Notes: generated from the letters alone by a model not told the origin. Counted from the stretch's first letter, positions 37,701 through 52,700 are shown. The stretch is 64,000 nucleotides of DNA from Unio delphinus (GCA_029339505.1 JAQISU010001235.1:32587315-32651314); one strand, 5' to 3'. Program-made: numbers and translations.

Positions 37701-40700
37701 TATGGTTGACTTTTCCATTCTGAAATGTGCCCACTGACACAAACTGAATTTCTTGTGATCATTGTTCCTCGGGAAAATTTCAAAAATGTCTGGAAGGGCA
37801 AACAACATGATCTACATACATTCGTCAATTCTGCCTATGTAGACTCGGACACCAGAACATGTTGCTGATCTTCTGGTTTTATATCTTATTAAGCTTTAAG
37901 TTCATATGCATATCTTCAAAGTCACTGTTATCATCACTGTCCTCTCCATCATCAGTATCTGAATGAGGTTCATATTCTGAATCATGATGTGTATCAGGGT
38001 CAATGTCATCCTCACTGCTTGGTTCATTTTCATTATCTGAATCCTCTCTTGGTTTTAGGAGCTCAGACTGAATTGCTATTGATCTTGCAGGTAGAACCTG
38101 AATTTTGTGAGTCCTTGTGGGATCAAATTTAGCCTGAACTTTCACACTTCGTTTTATGTTTTTGTGGTTGGGCCTGAGAAAATGGTACAAAAGCTAGTAT
38201 GCTGAGTTCAGCATTATCTACCTCTTCCAAAGTACATGCACTTGCAGGTGTATCCAGCACATAATTTGCATTTTAACTTGCATTGCTGGATGCAGAACCT
38301 GAAGGAAAAAAACAATTATTATTGACAAGAAAAAGCATTTGCAGTATTATACAGTATCTTTGAAACATTTGAGTAGTCACATGACAACAACTGATTAATT
38401 ACAAGGATGGCTGCACGAAAAGGGAAAAGAAAGCGAGTGAAGGGGGAAAAACAGAAATGTTTATCCTGTCATAGCCTAAGGCTCATATTTCTCAGGTGAT
38501 ACTACTTTTACTAGTAGTGAAAAACATGAAATTATGCATTCCACTATATTTAAAATACACATTAGTGTTACTCTAACGTTAGCGTCATGAACAACTCTTT
38601 CTGAGATAAATACGTTCCAGGAATATATACAGTAGTATACGCAATAATTCAATTTCCGCAGCACATTGGGTAGGGTGGGGTGTGATAATGTTTTTGAATC
38701 TGAGATGAACAAAGCTCTATTTTATGCAGATATTATTGTTTAAATACTTCAATTTCATTATGCTCACGACATTGATAGAAATTAGACTGCATACAACATA
38801 TTTATTTACCTCTGCATTACGCCGTTTGTGATAGGCTCCTCTTACTCGCTTCGGTTTGACAGTTGTGGTTCTGTTGCCACTTGGATCTGTCGATAGATCT
38901 TCCCCCAGGCATTGGGTTATAATAATATCTGGTACTGCTGTCGGCTTCAGTCTCAACTGGCATTTAAATATCCCATTTCTGCACGTCTTTCTGGATCAAC
39001 TTTTATACTGATTGTTTGAAAAATGAAGACTGCAAAGTCTATGAGTTACCGGCTCAATGCTTTCACGGAGTCATGGCGACACTAATGGATCCAAGCCGTT
39101 CGTCGGATTCTGTCTTTCGGAAATCGGAAAAATTTACTACTCGAATTGTTGCTGCATCCAAACGCAGCACAGTGGGGCATTTTGAAAGATTCTTGGAAAT
39201 TAAACTCTAATATAAACACTAATAATCTGCCTATTCTCAAGCACAGTGGATCAACATGATGCTGAGCAATGGCTGATAGCGAAACATCCTGTGATGTCAC
39301 GTTTATTCAGCCTCGTTTCCACTCGACAAATATGTGTATCAGAACACTCACGCAATTCATACCCTATAATGTACTATACATTTTTTTCAGTGCAACTGGG
39401 TCGCCCCAAACTATTATTTAATTTATCATGGGCATCAAAATAAGTAATATAACCACAACTTTAAATGTAAGTTCCCTATTCCTTTAAGCTTACATTTACA
39501 AGCAATATCCAGTGTGAAGATATGAAGTTAAATGTACAAGACCCATAACATAAAAGGTATATCATGGTCTACAATACAATAAACACATCAAACTGCATCA
39601 GAATGTGCTGAATGGTTCTGGAACATTGCCAGTTACAAGGACCTGTTGGAGTGTACATATAAAATGGATGAAGAATAGGGTGAAAACTATCAAATTTTAA
39701 CCAAAAAACCTACATAAAAAAAGCACATATACAAGTAATTTTCAATTATAAACTGAACTCCAATTATGTGTAAGGGTTGCAGGGCTTTGGTAGTTATAAA
39801 ATTGTAAATGGACAAACTGACAGATGGATGGATCAATAAATTGATAATATATAGGGCTCCCACATCTCTTTGTGGGGCCCTTTTTATTACTGGAAAAGTG
39901 ACCCAGAAAACCTTACTACAGGACAATTAAATCTTCATTTTAAAAAATGTAAGGGAATTGCTTACCTCTATGAACTTAGAAGACTGCAGTAAGGCTAAGG
40001 TGGCATGGCAAGTCTTGGCATATTCAACATCCTATAAAAATAAAATAGCAAGACTTTACCATTAAGAACTTGGCAAAACAGTGAGTATAGTAGGTGCCTC
40101 TTTGTGGACAGTTACCTGTAAAAGATTGGAAACCAATTGAAGTATGTACAATTTGTGGTATGTAGAACTGTCATGCTATTATTTAGTCCAACATACTATA
40201 TGACATTCACAAAGGATGAGGTCAGTAACCTGTAGGAATTTATCAATTTAAGCACTGTATTTAAATTAATGTGAAATAGACAAAGCCTAGGAGAAAAAGC
40301 ACAGCATTGGTCATGTGTGTAATAAATGGCATTTTGCATATACCAACTAGGCACTTATTCATATAGTTGTTCATTCCTCACCTGTACAAGGCAATTTTGT
40401 ATTCCTTGGAATATTAATTTCTTCAATGAATAATGAAAATGTACTTTAAGTCAGGAATTTATATCAAGAAAAATTTGATTTCTCTGTCTTGTGTGAATTA
40501 TTTCTTCTTCTGAAATCTGAAGTATGTGCTAAAGCAATCATAAGAAGTAAATCCTAGTGGAAACAGATAACCAGAAACAAAGGTTTTTCAAAATGATATT
40601 CACAGTCATTAAAGCTTGGTTCACATGAAGTAAAGTTCTACTCACTATATGGTATTTTAAAACCCAGCAAAACATTTAGAGAATAGTAACTGATGGTTAA

Positions 40701-43700
40701 AACATTTCTAGCTGCCCTGAAGTAACACACCAACATTAAAGTCTGAGAGGGACCAGCCATGTTACATATTAGATCAGAACCATTTTCTTTAGGACCAGCT
40801 ACTACTTGTGAAGACTCCATACTGATATGACTTTCTATTATGAATCTCTCACGGGATTAAGGCAATATATGGCATTAACATTTTTGGATTTTAGACCAGC
40901 AAGATGTTGGAAAAATTCTTTTAATGAAAACTCAAAGTTGTCCACCATGCTGTCCATATTAATGTCAAATTAAAACCATTTTCATTAAAGCTTAGCAAGA
41001 CATCTTAAGAATTTGTTAAGTGAAAAGTCCACGTCAATAAAATCCTGTTTGGAAGGAATAATGATAAAATGATTTTCAAGATTACCAACATTGTGACCAT
41101 ATTGGCTCTCAGATTGGTGCCAGTTTCATCAGGATAAACTACATATTATAAGAAATCTTTTCCTGAAAAACCCATGTTGATATGACCATCTGTTTAGAGC
41201 AATACCAACATGATTCTCAAATTGGCTGCCATGATGGAAATTGTAATGTCCGTATGGCACATTTTTATTTAGGACCAACTAGACCTTGGGGTGAATCCTC
41301 ATGTCAATCCTCCAAGTTAGTTTGGTGATGTGATAAACTTATGACAACAGACAGATGAAAGATTGGCAACAGGCCATCATCCAACTTCTTACAGTAAATC
41401 TAATTCTACCATGCAAGGTACTGGTGACACTAACCTGAGAAAGAACTGTACAATATATGGACTGTAATGGTAAGTAACCCTGGAAAGAAAAAAAACTAAA
41501 GAATTATGGCATATATCCTGTATGATATATAATTTTGAACATTAAATAAAGTGTTTAACAAGCAAACCACAAGAACACATTTTTTTTAAATTTATGTGCC
41601 AATATAGCATACTCATTCAAACCATCTAGACTTGGGAAATATGGATCCTATAATATTTTGTCTTACATCTCTTTTTGCCACAACTGTGTGCATGTCATCA
41701 AATCAATATTCTTTTGTTTATCAAAGGTTCTAATCTAAAAGATACTGATCATGTAAAACTTAATCACAATTTTAGCATTTGCATTTGTTAAATTGCTTCA
41801 TTTCTTAAAGTTTATCATTGTGACAGACAGTCGCATGCAATTTTTTTTCTCTCTCATACAAAGTATCAGCATCAAAGTATTGAACTAAAATCAATAAAAA
41901 GATTGTCCCCTGGCAGAATAAAACATACATGCCAACCCCTGACGATGAAATGGCGTAATCCAAGTGGTCAAAAAGTGGAATCCAGGCAGAAAAAGCGTAA
42001 TCCACATATAACATGCTAAAATTTCAATAAACAACGATTATTTGCCCTTCTCATCCTTTACTGTTTCAAGTTTTCATATGTAGCACTTTTAGCTTTACAC
42101 ACATCGACTAGAAACCTTCTTAAGACGTTTAGCGCTAAATTTTAAAATTCTTTCAACACGGCCGGAAATAAATGTCACGTGATGCTGTACTCTTTTTCTT
42201 AATATTTAGAGGATTCTGTTATATTTCGTTTCGGGTGTTTTCGGTTGCCTTTTTCTAATTTATCTGGGAATTTTTGCTCACATAAATGCATAGAGTAAAA
42301 TAAAATATACTTTTCAAGCGCTAAAATATATTTAGACTGGTTCTGCAAGAAATATGAATTAGAATATGGAATCTGCGAGTAAAGATTAAATTTGGAAACC
42401 AGTCTGCTATCTCTTCACTACGCATGCTGATTTTATAAATAGAATCGAGGTCAACAGTAGAACCAGGTTAGCTATAAACAGAACATGATACTGTTACGAA
42501 AGTCCACGGTCTAGCGTACTCTTATATTGTAGTTACGTAAATGTCGTTTTTTCTAAAATACGGTCTGTGGGATTAATAGAACTTTAATAATAACGAGAAA
42601 ACAAATAATTGATTTTTTTGGGGGAGGTGGATATACTGAAAAAGCGTAATCCATATACGTTTAAGCGTAACGCGTAATTTAGTGACAAAAAGCGTTATGA
42701 TTACGCCAAAAGCGTAATGGTTGGCATGTATGATAAAAGCATCTCTAAATAAATATTTTTGGTCTTGTGTTTAAGTTAAAGTTCTTCCAATTGTCGCTAT
42801 ACAAACCTCCTCTGTTAGGACAGGGTTTGTTGTGGCTGCAAGGCGTGCCAAATTCTTTGCATATTCCAACTCTGAAAATAGTATTTAAAAAAGGAATTTT
42901 TACAGAGCATATGAAATAAGCCCATCCATGTAACATAAGCCTTACTAGAAACATTCCTGTGGCTTTGATGCTCATTCTGAAATATTACATAATAAATGAA
43001 AAAATACTTCCAATTCTCCATCTGATAAACTCACTAAAACCCAACAATTATTATTTTAAAAAATGAGAAAAGTCAGATAATTCAGAGCTCAGTGTTAATA
43101 GTTGCCAGGATGGCTTAAATTTGGTTTGAAAAGTCAAATATACTTGTCAGGTGCAACTTCTTCTTTCATATCATTTAAATTTCAACCGAGCCAATGAGAA
43201 AATATATACCTGTTTCTAATATCTTTAAGGAAAGGATGCAAATAGTTTTCAAATTCTTTGATTGTCCAACATCTACAGCTACATACATGAAATCAGTGTG
43301 CAGTTTAACTTATATAATATTTGTGTGCCAGACTAGACAATTCCTGAGAACATGTACCTTGAAATTTTGGAAGCCTTCAGTCCTTTCGGCTATGGCTTAT
43401 CAACTTGGAACTTTGTTTAAGGTATGCAGTCTTAAACTAAACTTACTGTGTAGAAATCATTATTTTATTACCAGGCTCGTCATTTAGACGAATTAGCATG
43501 TTTCTTTATTACCCAAATACAAAGCCATCCACAAAGTTTGGTAAAGCAACTAACTCTGTAACAGAAGCAACTGGGGCCCTTAGTGGCCAAGTGGTCTAAA
43601 GCGCTCTCCGTTACGGATCACTGCCATCTCACCTCTATCTGTGCTGGTTCAAGTCTCAGATTCAGCAAATGTGGATATGTGAGAAGCTTGCCAGTAGCTT

Positions 43701-46700
43701 CTCATGGGTCAGTTGTTCTTTCCAAGGTTTTCCACGGTTCTTCCTCCACAATTAATACTGGTCGCCATGTATATCATATTGTATGCTGAAAAATGGCGTT
43801 AAACCCAACAAGAAGAAGCTACTGTGCAAAATTAAATCTATTTAAAATAAAAAAAATGACCTGACCACTGGTCTTTTTAAAATCAATAGGTTTTTTTCTG
43901 TACCGCAAGTGTAAGCCCTCCAAAAATATAGTTAAAGTATATGGTTCAGAATTTAAGTTAAGAAAAATTTTTTGTCAAGCACCTTCACTTTAACCTTCTG
44001 ACCCCCAAATCAACAGGCTTCTTACCAACCAAACATGTAAGCCTCCTCAAAAAATACATGCATCCTCAATGTTACTGTGTACAAACCCATCACCTTTGAC
44101 TCCGAAATGTATAGACTTCTTCCTTACCCCCAGTACATGCATATAAAAAGTTTGGTCTAACTCAGCGATGTATTTATGTTACTGTGCTAAAAGTATTTTT
44201 CTTTAACAAAATGACACTGACCTTTGAAACTCTGACTCAAAACCATACAGCATTTTTCCTTACCCCTATCTGCAAGCCATCCACAAATTTGCGTCCAGAT
44301 ATGATATTACACAGAAACTATTTTTCTGCTTTCAGTCAGCGACCTTGACGTCTGACCCCAAAAATCTATAGCTTTCTTTATTCTACCAAATACAAGCTCT
44401 CTAGAAATTCACTGGGAATTACTTAGTCCCTTGCAGGAAGTTCACTTCTATATAACTGTACTAATTTCTTGACAGCATTTCCAGGACGAGATAAAAACAA
44501 TAATACACAGTAAAACTAACTGACCAAACTGTGCCCTTCTCTCGATATAAGTCATCAGGTCCTTGAGGTATTTGGACCAGGCCTTGGCCCTCTGTAAGGC
44601 CAAATCGAGCCCTGCCTGCAGGCCAATTAGTGTCTCATCTATCTGTTCCACTGTCAAATGGGACACTGAAAAGGAAAACAATTATATACAAGCGTATAGG
44701 CTGAAATAATTCCTCAAATTTTCTACAATTCATACCTTATCATGGCTTTTAATAATAGTATACAAGTATACACATTATGGCACATCTGGATCTTTGTTCA
44801 CATTACCATCTACATGATCTCAATCATGCACATTATTTAGATCCTACAGGCAGGGAAAGTTTAATGATTTTTCTACATTTCTAAACACATTCCAAATACA
44901 AAAAAGTCAACAAACCCTCCAAAAATCCTTCAGAATTTTTTATGTAACTGAATAAAACAAATAATTTGTTTTCTTCTTTTTGGTTATATCTCGAATTCTC
45001 CATTTTCAGTCAAATTTATTCAGTTTCTACAACCCATGTACATGTTTACACTGGTGAGAGTATGTCAGAAATGGATTTTGCATTAAGTTCCCATTCTGCT
45101 AGAAGAATCACCTGATGTAGGTAAATGCATATTCAATTAAGCAAGTTGCAGATGCACCTGGGACCCTGAGTGGTCAGTGGTCTTAAGCACTCACTGTTAT
45201 GGATCACTGCTATCTCACCTGTCTACGTGGGTTCAAGTCTCGGGCTCAGCCAACGTGGGTATGTGAGAAAGCTTTCCAGTAGCTTCTTGTGGGTCAGTGG
45301 TTCTTTCCGGGTTAGCCCATCTTGTGTTAAAGGATGGTATGAAACCCCCCAGCCAACAACAGTTGCACCTGTCTTGATAAATTTAAAAACGATGATTTTT
45401 AAAAATACAAAATGCACTGTAGATCAAAATTAATACATGTCAAGTCTGTCATCTGCATATGCAAATTTTCCAGAAATTCTGATGCACCATATTCGAAGAG
45501 ATCTGAATTTTTCACATTAATGAATTGTCCAGTATCACAGAAAATACAAGTCTATCAATAAACTAAATGAACGAGAAAATAGATGAAAATAGCAAATCGT
45601 TCATGTATTATAGTTGTTTTCTTACTGTGGGTATGAAAAAAATCCACAGCACAGTCATTAACAATTCATTACATACAGTAGTCCCCCTCTTAAATGCCAC
45701 CCACCCCACAACCAGTGGCCACCCACTTCTTACGGGTGGAATTCCTTGGCACTGACAAGTTTGTATTTAAAAGTACCCCTCAAAACAGCCACCTCTCTAA
45801 CATGACCAGCAGCCAGCATTGTATTGCAAAAATGTAAAATGTTCCCCTCACGAGTGGTCAATGTTTTTTCAAATATAACCAGAAGCAATAATTTATTCAT
45901 ATCTTGATGTAAAGTAAATAATCAAATTATCTCTATCGTCGACACATGTCTCCCAATGTCAAGTTTCCTCTACTGAAAGAGGTGCTGACTAAAGTACATG
46001 TAACACTAAGATTAACATTATATCATTTAAAGCCAAAGTTTACAGAAAATGGGTTCAGTAATGTTATGATCGAATTTTGGGCTTCACACATCTGTAGAGT
46101 TCTTCTCATAACTGGATGTAATTGTCAAGATCATAACAGGGTCTGCATAGGCTAAAAATAGATTTTAATAATTAACACACAGAGAACCTTGAACAAAAAA
46201 ACAGGGTACCAGACAAAGACTGAATAATCATGTGACAACACATTTATCACTTCCTTTACAATGAATGAATCTCGCCCACATGACAAAAGTTTCATTTGCA
46301 TAATTAAATCACATCAAACAAATAAATCATTACCAAACAATAACATGTCATCACGTAAATGGAGACATTATTTTAGAAGCAAGTCAGTTATTCTACTTGA
46401 AGACATCGGGTGAGTTGGGGTGACTAATAGCATCAAGCTGAGTAAAGTTGGGGAAAATATCCCCTTCTTCTTGAAGAAGAACTAGAAACATTTTTTGTAG
46501 AAAAGATTTGAATAAAACAATTTTATGCTAAACCAGTGTATCCCCTAGGAGTGTACTACTGAGGGTTAAAAAAAAAACCTTTGGTGTCAGAACTGGGGGG
46601 TCAAATGAAAAATGTGGGAGTTATACATATGCTGACACATTTTCATCTCACCCCTAATCTCATGTACCTGAACATATGAAAATGTGTATTGCATGATCAA

Positions 46701-49700
46701 TATATATCGTACTAAAATTAAAAATTAACAAACAAGTTCAATAATCAAACAATCATTTTAATGATTCTGAAAGGCAATTTACGCTGTCACCATTGTTTTT
46801 TTTATTTCTTCCTAGAACAGATTTCTTGAAATTTGATGCAAGATTTTTTTTTGCAAACTCTTGCTTGTCAATGTCAGGACGTTTGGCTTCATATCTAACA
46901 AGCATTTTCTCATGAAGAGACTTCAATGAAAGATTGTTTCTTTTGTGTGACTGTATTGCATTTTGGACAGAGAACACTCTCTCACAAGGCACAGATGTAA
47001 GTGGAATGGCCAGACTAATAGCATCAAGCTGAGTAAAGTTGGAGAAAATATCCCCTTCTTCTTGAAGAAGTAGTTCGCTGATTTCCACAAGCCCCTTCTC
47101 TTTATGTCTTGAAATGTAGCGTTTGAAGCAAAGAAAATATGCCTTGGTTTCCTCAGGGACAATCAGAGGATTTTCCCCTGTTCCAAAGTGTTCAATGAGC
47201 CTCCCCAAAGACTAGGAACCATGGGTTCTTATTTCTTCAGTACCTTGAGGTAACTTTCTAGGATTGAGTAATGTATTGTTTCAAAATCTGTATATCACAT
47301 GGGGAAAATCTTTTCCTCATCTCTGATTCAACACATGCTACGAATTCTTTTCCAAGATTTTTGACAGACTCTTTACTACGCTGATGATATTCTTTGGGTT
47401 CTACACCTTGGTATTTAGTTCAGTCACACGTGGTGTGTATCCATCTACATTGCTGACATGATCTTTCAGTGTTTCCAGAGTAGCATCAAGAATATGTTCT
47501 ACCTGATCAATGTCAATGCTCCTTCTGAAATGCTTTGCTGCATCCGGTTATCTCTTGCAAAACATCAAGCAATAACATTGTTGATGCTAGAAACTTGTAT
47601 GTATGTACCTCAGCTAGGATGCCTTTTGCTTTTGCAGCATTTGCAGAGTCATTCTGAACTGCTTCCTGCTCAAGTGCAAGAACTATACACCCCCAATAGT
47701 TCTCAATGGCTTGCACAGCATCGTGGTGAGACAGCCATCTCACCTGGGTAGTATTTTTTTAACCTTTTTGCTTTCTTTCCCATGATCTGGCACATGTATC
47801 TTATCCTCTGATATCTACAAGCTGAATATGAAAAGAATTTGTAGATTTGACCAAAACAGACTGGTACTTTTTCATGTATGCTATGTTTGCTGCAGCCCAG
47901 TGTGCTACCAAGGCTAATCTATCAGCAATACACCAGAGACACTCACCATTCTTTTATTCTTCTGTTTCAGCCGTACACCCACTCCAGATTTTGAACCCAC
48001 CATGACATTTGCCCCATCAGTGCCCAAAAAAAATAACCTTCTTAATATCAATCTTGTAGTCCTGCAGAGTATCCATTAAGGCATTTGTGCAGTCGAAAAA
48101 GGTTAGTTTTAAGATCACTCTTGAAAGGGATCACTATGTCTTTGTGTCTAATTTCAATGGGCAATTTGTTCCACGTTGTTGGGCCCTGATATGCAAAAGA
48201 ACGTTGTCCATATGACTTTTTTTTCATACTTTGAATAATGAGTATATGATTGTCAGAAGAGGAGTGTAATTATCTTGCTGGTGTGTATACATGGGTGAGG
48301 CCAGATAGGTATGCTGGACTGGAGTCTGTCAGTGAAACATAGGACAGAGAACAAATTATGTGTTTGATACTCGATCAAATGGATAGCCAGTGTAGGATAC
48401 AGAGCAGCTGGGAGGTGTGCTCTGATCATATCTTATGATGATCTAAACAGCTGTGTTTTGAACTTTTTGAAGCTTCTGGAGTAGATATTAAGATGAACCA
48501 GACATAATTGAGTTACAATAGTCCAGTCTTTGTATTGTGATCAGACTGGCCTCAATTTTATCATCATTCATCTGCAGCTTGTTACATTGTCATCCATGAT
48601 TTCACATAATAGACCGTAGACATTTAGCATCATGTCCCACCCAGTCACATTATCTTGACACCAGGCCAACTATTCCTAGCACTAACCTCTTAATGCTGAG
48701 CAAATAATGGATAATAGACTTCATGACAGGTCTGCAGCATCTTATATACAGATTTAGAAATCAATGAAGACATGCAATTATAGCTTCAGTTATTGGTTCT
48801 TTGATTAATGTGTCTGTTAATAGGTTATTACAAAATTATATCTCCTCCTTTTCTATTCCAGATTGCACTGGCTTTGAAGGGCCACATCTGAATATTGTGG
48901 GAGATACTATCCCCAAATCTGGACCTGTTGAATGGCATGATTGGGTGCTGGCTGCAGCTTCCATCTCTGACTACATTGAGAAGATACTCACAGTTCTGTG
49001 ACACTATACGTAACTTGAGACTAAGTGGGTTGCTGTACCCTGTTGGTATTGGTTGTAGTTTTTTCAGTGCTAACAGAGAGAGAGAGAGTACTAGTCAACA
49101 GGGCAACAAATTATGGTCGTTATGTGGGGGCATATATAGGCAAAATCATTCAAGCAATATGCTAAGGTTTACACTGAGGTGGATGCTAAAAAATGAAATA
49201 AGAATAATGGTCACTTACTGGTCTAGTATTTGGACACATTTTAAATTCTACTGATCACTGGAACATGTTAGCTCATCCTACAGTGAAACTGACAAATGCA
49301 AAAGTATTTCTCTATAACTGTAACAGTGAAATTCATTGAGAAAATTGATAAGGTATTCTTCCTGTGATGAGAAAGTCCTATGAATCTCCCAAAATTTAAT
49401 AGACTCAAAATAGGAAAGCCTTTATTTATTTTAAGACAAGGCATGAATTGAAGTTGTATATGGTAAATGTGACTTGGCACTCATCCCAGTTTCATTGCAA
49501 ACAGATGATCTTTCAGCATTTGCATTGCAAACACAGTTGTTAACATCTTTTTCCAACTGAGATGTTTGATTTGTGGAAGTACTGGAATATTACCAAATCT
49601 ATTATGATTGGGTTATGTATGTGAAGGAAAAATAAACCAAATCTGTGAAATTAAAGAGCAACAGAACATCAAAAGCAAAGGCACAGAAAAAAAGAAACAG

Positions 49701-52700
49701 AGAGCAAACAGTGAGACATCATGATATATATATATATATATATAGTATGCATGCTGTATCAATGATATACCTCAAGATGTATACATTTTTCATTAGAAGA
49801 AAATAAGGTTTTATACCTCAATAATGATTAATGAGAGGAAATTCATCGCAGATCTTACGGAATAAACCAAACAACACACAGTTCCAAGAAAGTTTATGTA
49901 TATTATTGCACCGTGGGCAGATCATAATTTGATATAACATTTTAAAAGCAATATATATATATATATATATGCATACATATATCTATTTATATATATATAT
50001 AAGATATATACACACACACATAATCAAACTACCTGATTCCTCCTCATCCCTTTCTTGTATTGTCTCATTCTCATGTGAAACAGCTAGAAGGTTGTCATAT
50101 GACTGGAAAAAAGCAAAGAATTTTTATATATTGTATATCTCTGAGGAAACAAAAACAATTTTATGTATGGTTCCATATTTTCAAGAGTATAATACAACCC
50201 AAGTGCTAATAGTATATTGTACAAAATCATACATCCCATGTGCTGACAGATCATAGTTTTATTTGCCCGTTTGTTCCAATAAATAAACTGCATATATACA
50301 GAACTGCTGACATATAGTGTGATAACAGATCCAGCACAACAATTTTCATGGTCAGGTGAATGAAATATATAGAGATCAATGGTAAAACAAAAAGCAATGT
50401 TATGCTTTAGCTGCTGTTCCTTGAGCTGCATTCTCCCAATCAAGTTAATTTCTTTAAATTTATTATATTTTTTGTTCCACATCACCCAAAATTTCCAGAG
50501 TTCTGTGTCAGAACATATGCTCTACCTTTAAACAGGGTTCATACTCAACTATGACTGATAAATTCAAAGACTTTTCCCAAACTTTCAAAGACCACAAACA
50601 GAGATTTCCAAGACCTATTTTTGCTAACATTGTGTATACAGGTTATAAGAGAAAACAACGAATGCCAAATACCACAATATTTTTTACTGATTAAAGTCAA
50701 ACTATCCTTAATTGCCTAAAATTGCATTATAATGATCTAGAAAATAGGTTAACATTTGTTGTTTTTTTCTCCAGAAATATGTAACATACGTGTCAGATTT
50801 AATACAACATAAATTGTTCTCTTAAAAGACATCAGCACTGCTTTAAATGCATTATTTTATTTGCTTTTTTTTTCTCTTCAATCATTTTGGCAAGAGATGC
50901 CACCACTGTCATCTTTTCCTCTGCTCTTCTCCTAAGAGCATTTGACTCTGTGACAAGCACAATGAGTCCTTTTAATTCTGCCTCTTTTGCTTTCTGTACA
51001 GAGGAAGCATGTAGGCTGGCAATGTCAGCGTCAAGACGCAGCTTTTTGGCTTTAAGTTCTTCCACTTCATCCAAGGCCAACTCCCGTTTCTTTCCTTTTG
51101 GGTTTTTCTTTTCATCCTTCTCCTCTGCTTTCTTCTTATCCAGATAGGCATGGTACTTATGTTTTGCAGAGGAGGCATATGTCATCATTTCATTGCTAAT
51201 GATGATTTCCAAAGGTCCACCAGCTTTTCTCATTGTGTCAATGATTAACCTTTGAGCTCTGAGGCTTTCTCTGCTGAGGTTCTCAACAGATACCTGTTTG
51301 TTGATAGAAAATCCTCTCTCTTGCCTGCCCATGTGATAACAACAACATTTTCTGGAGAACATTTCAAAGTTCAACATATTCATTTCTTTTGGAAAGGACA
51401 GAATAAAACACTTCATCAAGTCTGTCATCTGTTCTACTGAAGCATTTCAATGGATGATTGTCCGATTGGATAACTTCATCCACTAATTTTCCGTACTGAG
51501 TTAATATTAAATCACATCGGGACTCTACTTCTCTTCCTGCCTCACACATAATTTTTAGGACCCTACAAAGTTTTGTGTCTCCCTTTTCCTTGTCTGATCC
51601 TGATTGCATAAGTCCAGGGTCAGCCCAGGACATGTTTTTCCCCATTTTTTGTAATAAACATCTTTAAATTTAGTAATATTTCACGCACTTCAAAGTACTG
51701 GACAAAACAGGTTCTATATATAGCAACCTGTTTGTTTCGTTGAGGCTTTTTTTTTATAATTTTTTTTTTTTTTTTTTTTTTTTTTTATTACTTGCAATTC
51801 AAGAACAAGAACTCTTGTTTAACTCTAATATAGTGTACGCATGCGCACTTTGAAACTGTTTATCCGTGAATTTAATTTATTACAATGGATGTTTTTGTAT
51901 TAAATCAAGGAATATTGTTATGTAGAACAAATTTTTCGAAAATGATTTTTGTTCCTCAAACGTGTTAAATAAACCGACGGTAGAAGTAAATTTAAACAGG
52001 CCCTCTTTTGCTATATCTCCCAAATCATCAAACTAAACGATCTTATTTTATACCCGACGAGTAATGAATTACCATTATTTTTCCAAAAACTACCAATTGC
52101 TTATACTTCTGCATCTTTGTTCCACTAAATGAACATGTAGTTACTAATTTGCAACCTACCTTTGGCATGACTTGTAAGGGCTCCTTCTCCCATTGAAGCC
52201 AAGTTGATCGTCTTTTTACACAGCGTACAAAACGCCTTTCGTTTGCATAACTTATTCTTTTGCAGCCATTCCTTGTACTTCTCTTGTTCAAGCCAGATAT
52301 CGTTGAAAGAGCAAAGACCTGGCATTTTTAAACACTGAACTTGCAGACGATGTAAATCGAATGAAGAAATTTTGAATTCTCGAGCGTATAACTTTCGCGA
52401 ACTTTCTACGTAGAATTAGTGTAATTAACATTTTGATTGGCTAAAACTGATGGACTCGTCCAGTCAAATTGAACTATTCGTCAAACGAAAGAAGCCAGGA
52501 AAACCAGCTGCATCCGAAGCTAACGACCTTGGGCAATTTTATTGGTGACTTCCTTTGATGAATTGTGTAGCGGCACCGTATTGCTTTGATGAAGAGTGCA
52601 TGTGTGATTGAAGTCGCCGCCGCGGCATACTTTGGATGGCCAAACAAAACAAAGCCTCTTTTTTTATTGCGGCGGCAATAAACTGAACGGGTCATAAAAA

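Larger units (their letters stand above)
33947..39483. mobile_element. TTAA-flanked (Kolobok-type) transposon with P2X7-ballast cargo, copy 2
   Basis: 5,537 bp between TTAA at 33,943-33,946 and 39,484-39,487. The ends read inward are AGGAATATAGAACGTACATG and AGGAATAGGGAACTTACATT (16 of 20 alike). Both share the AGG start and TTAA flank with copy 1. The content is the same convergent pair: plus-strand ballast gene and minus-strand THAP transposase. It is well diverged from copy 1, so these are two lineages and not a recent duplication. The flanks reconstruct an uninterrupted local repeat (GTTGAACCATTC-TTAA-GCT). Confidence 0.88.

Noticed and set aside
46753..48095. Functional host gene of the KIAA1586 type
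   Set aside because: It has multiple frame changes and stops, and a LINE fragment replaces the N-terminal part.
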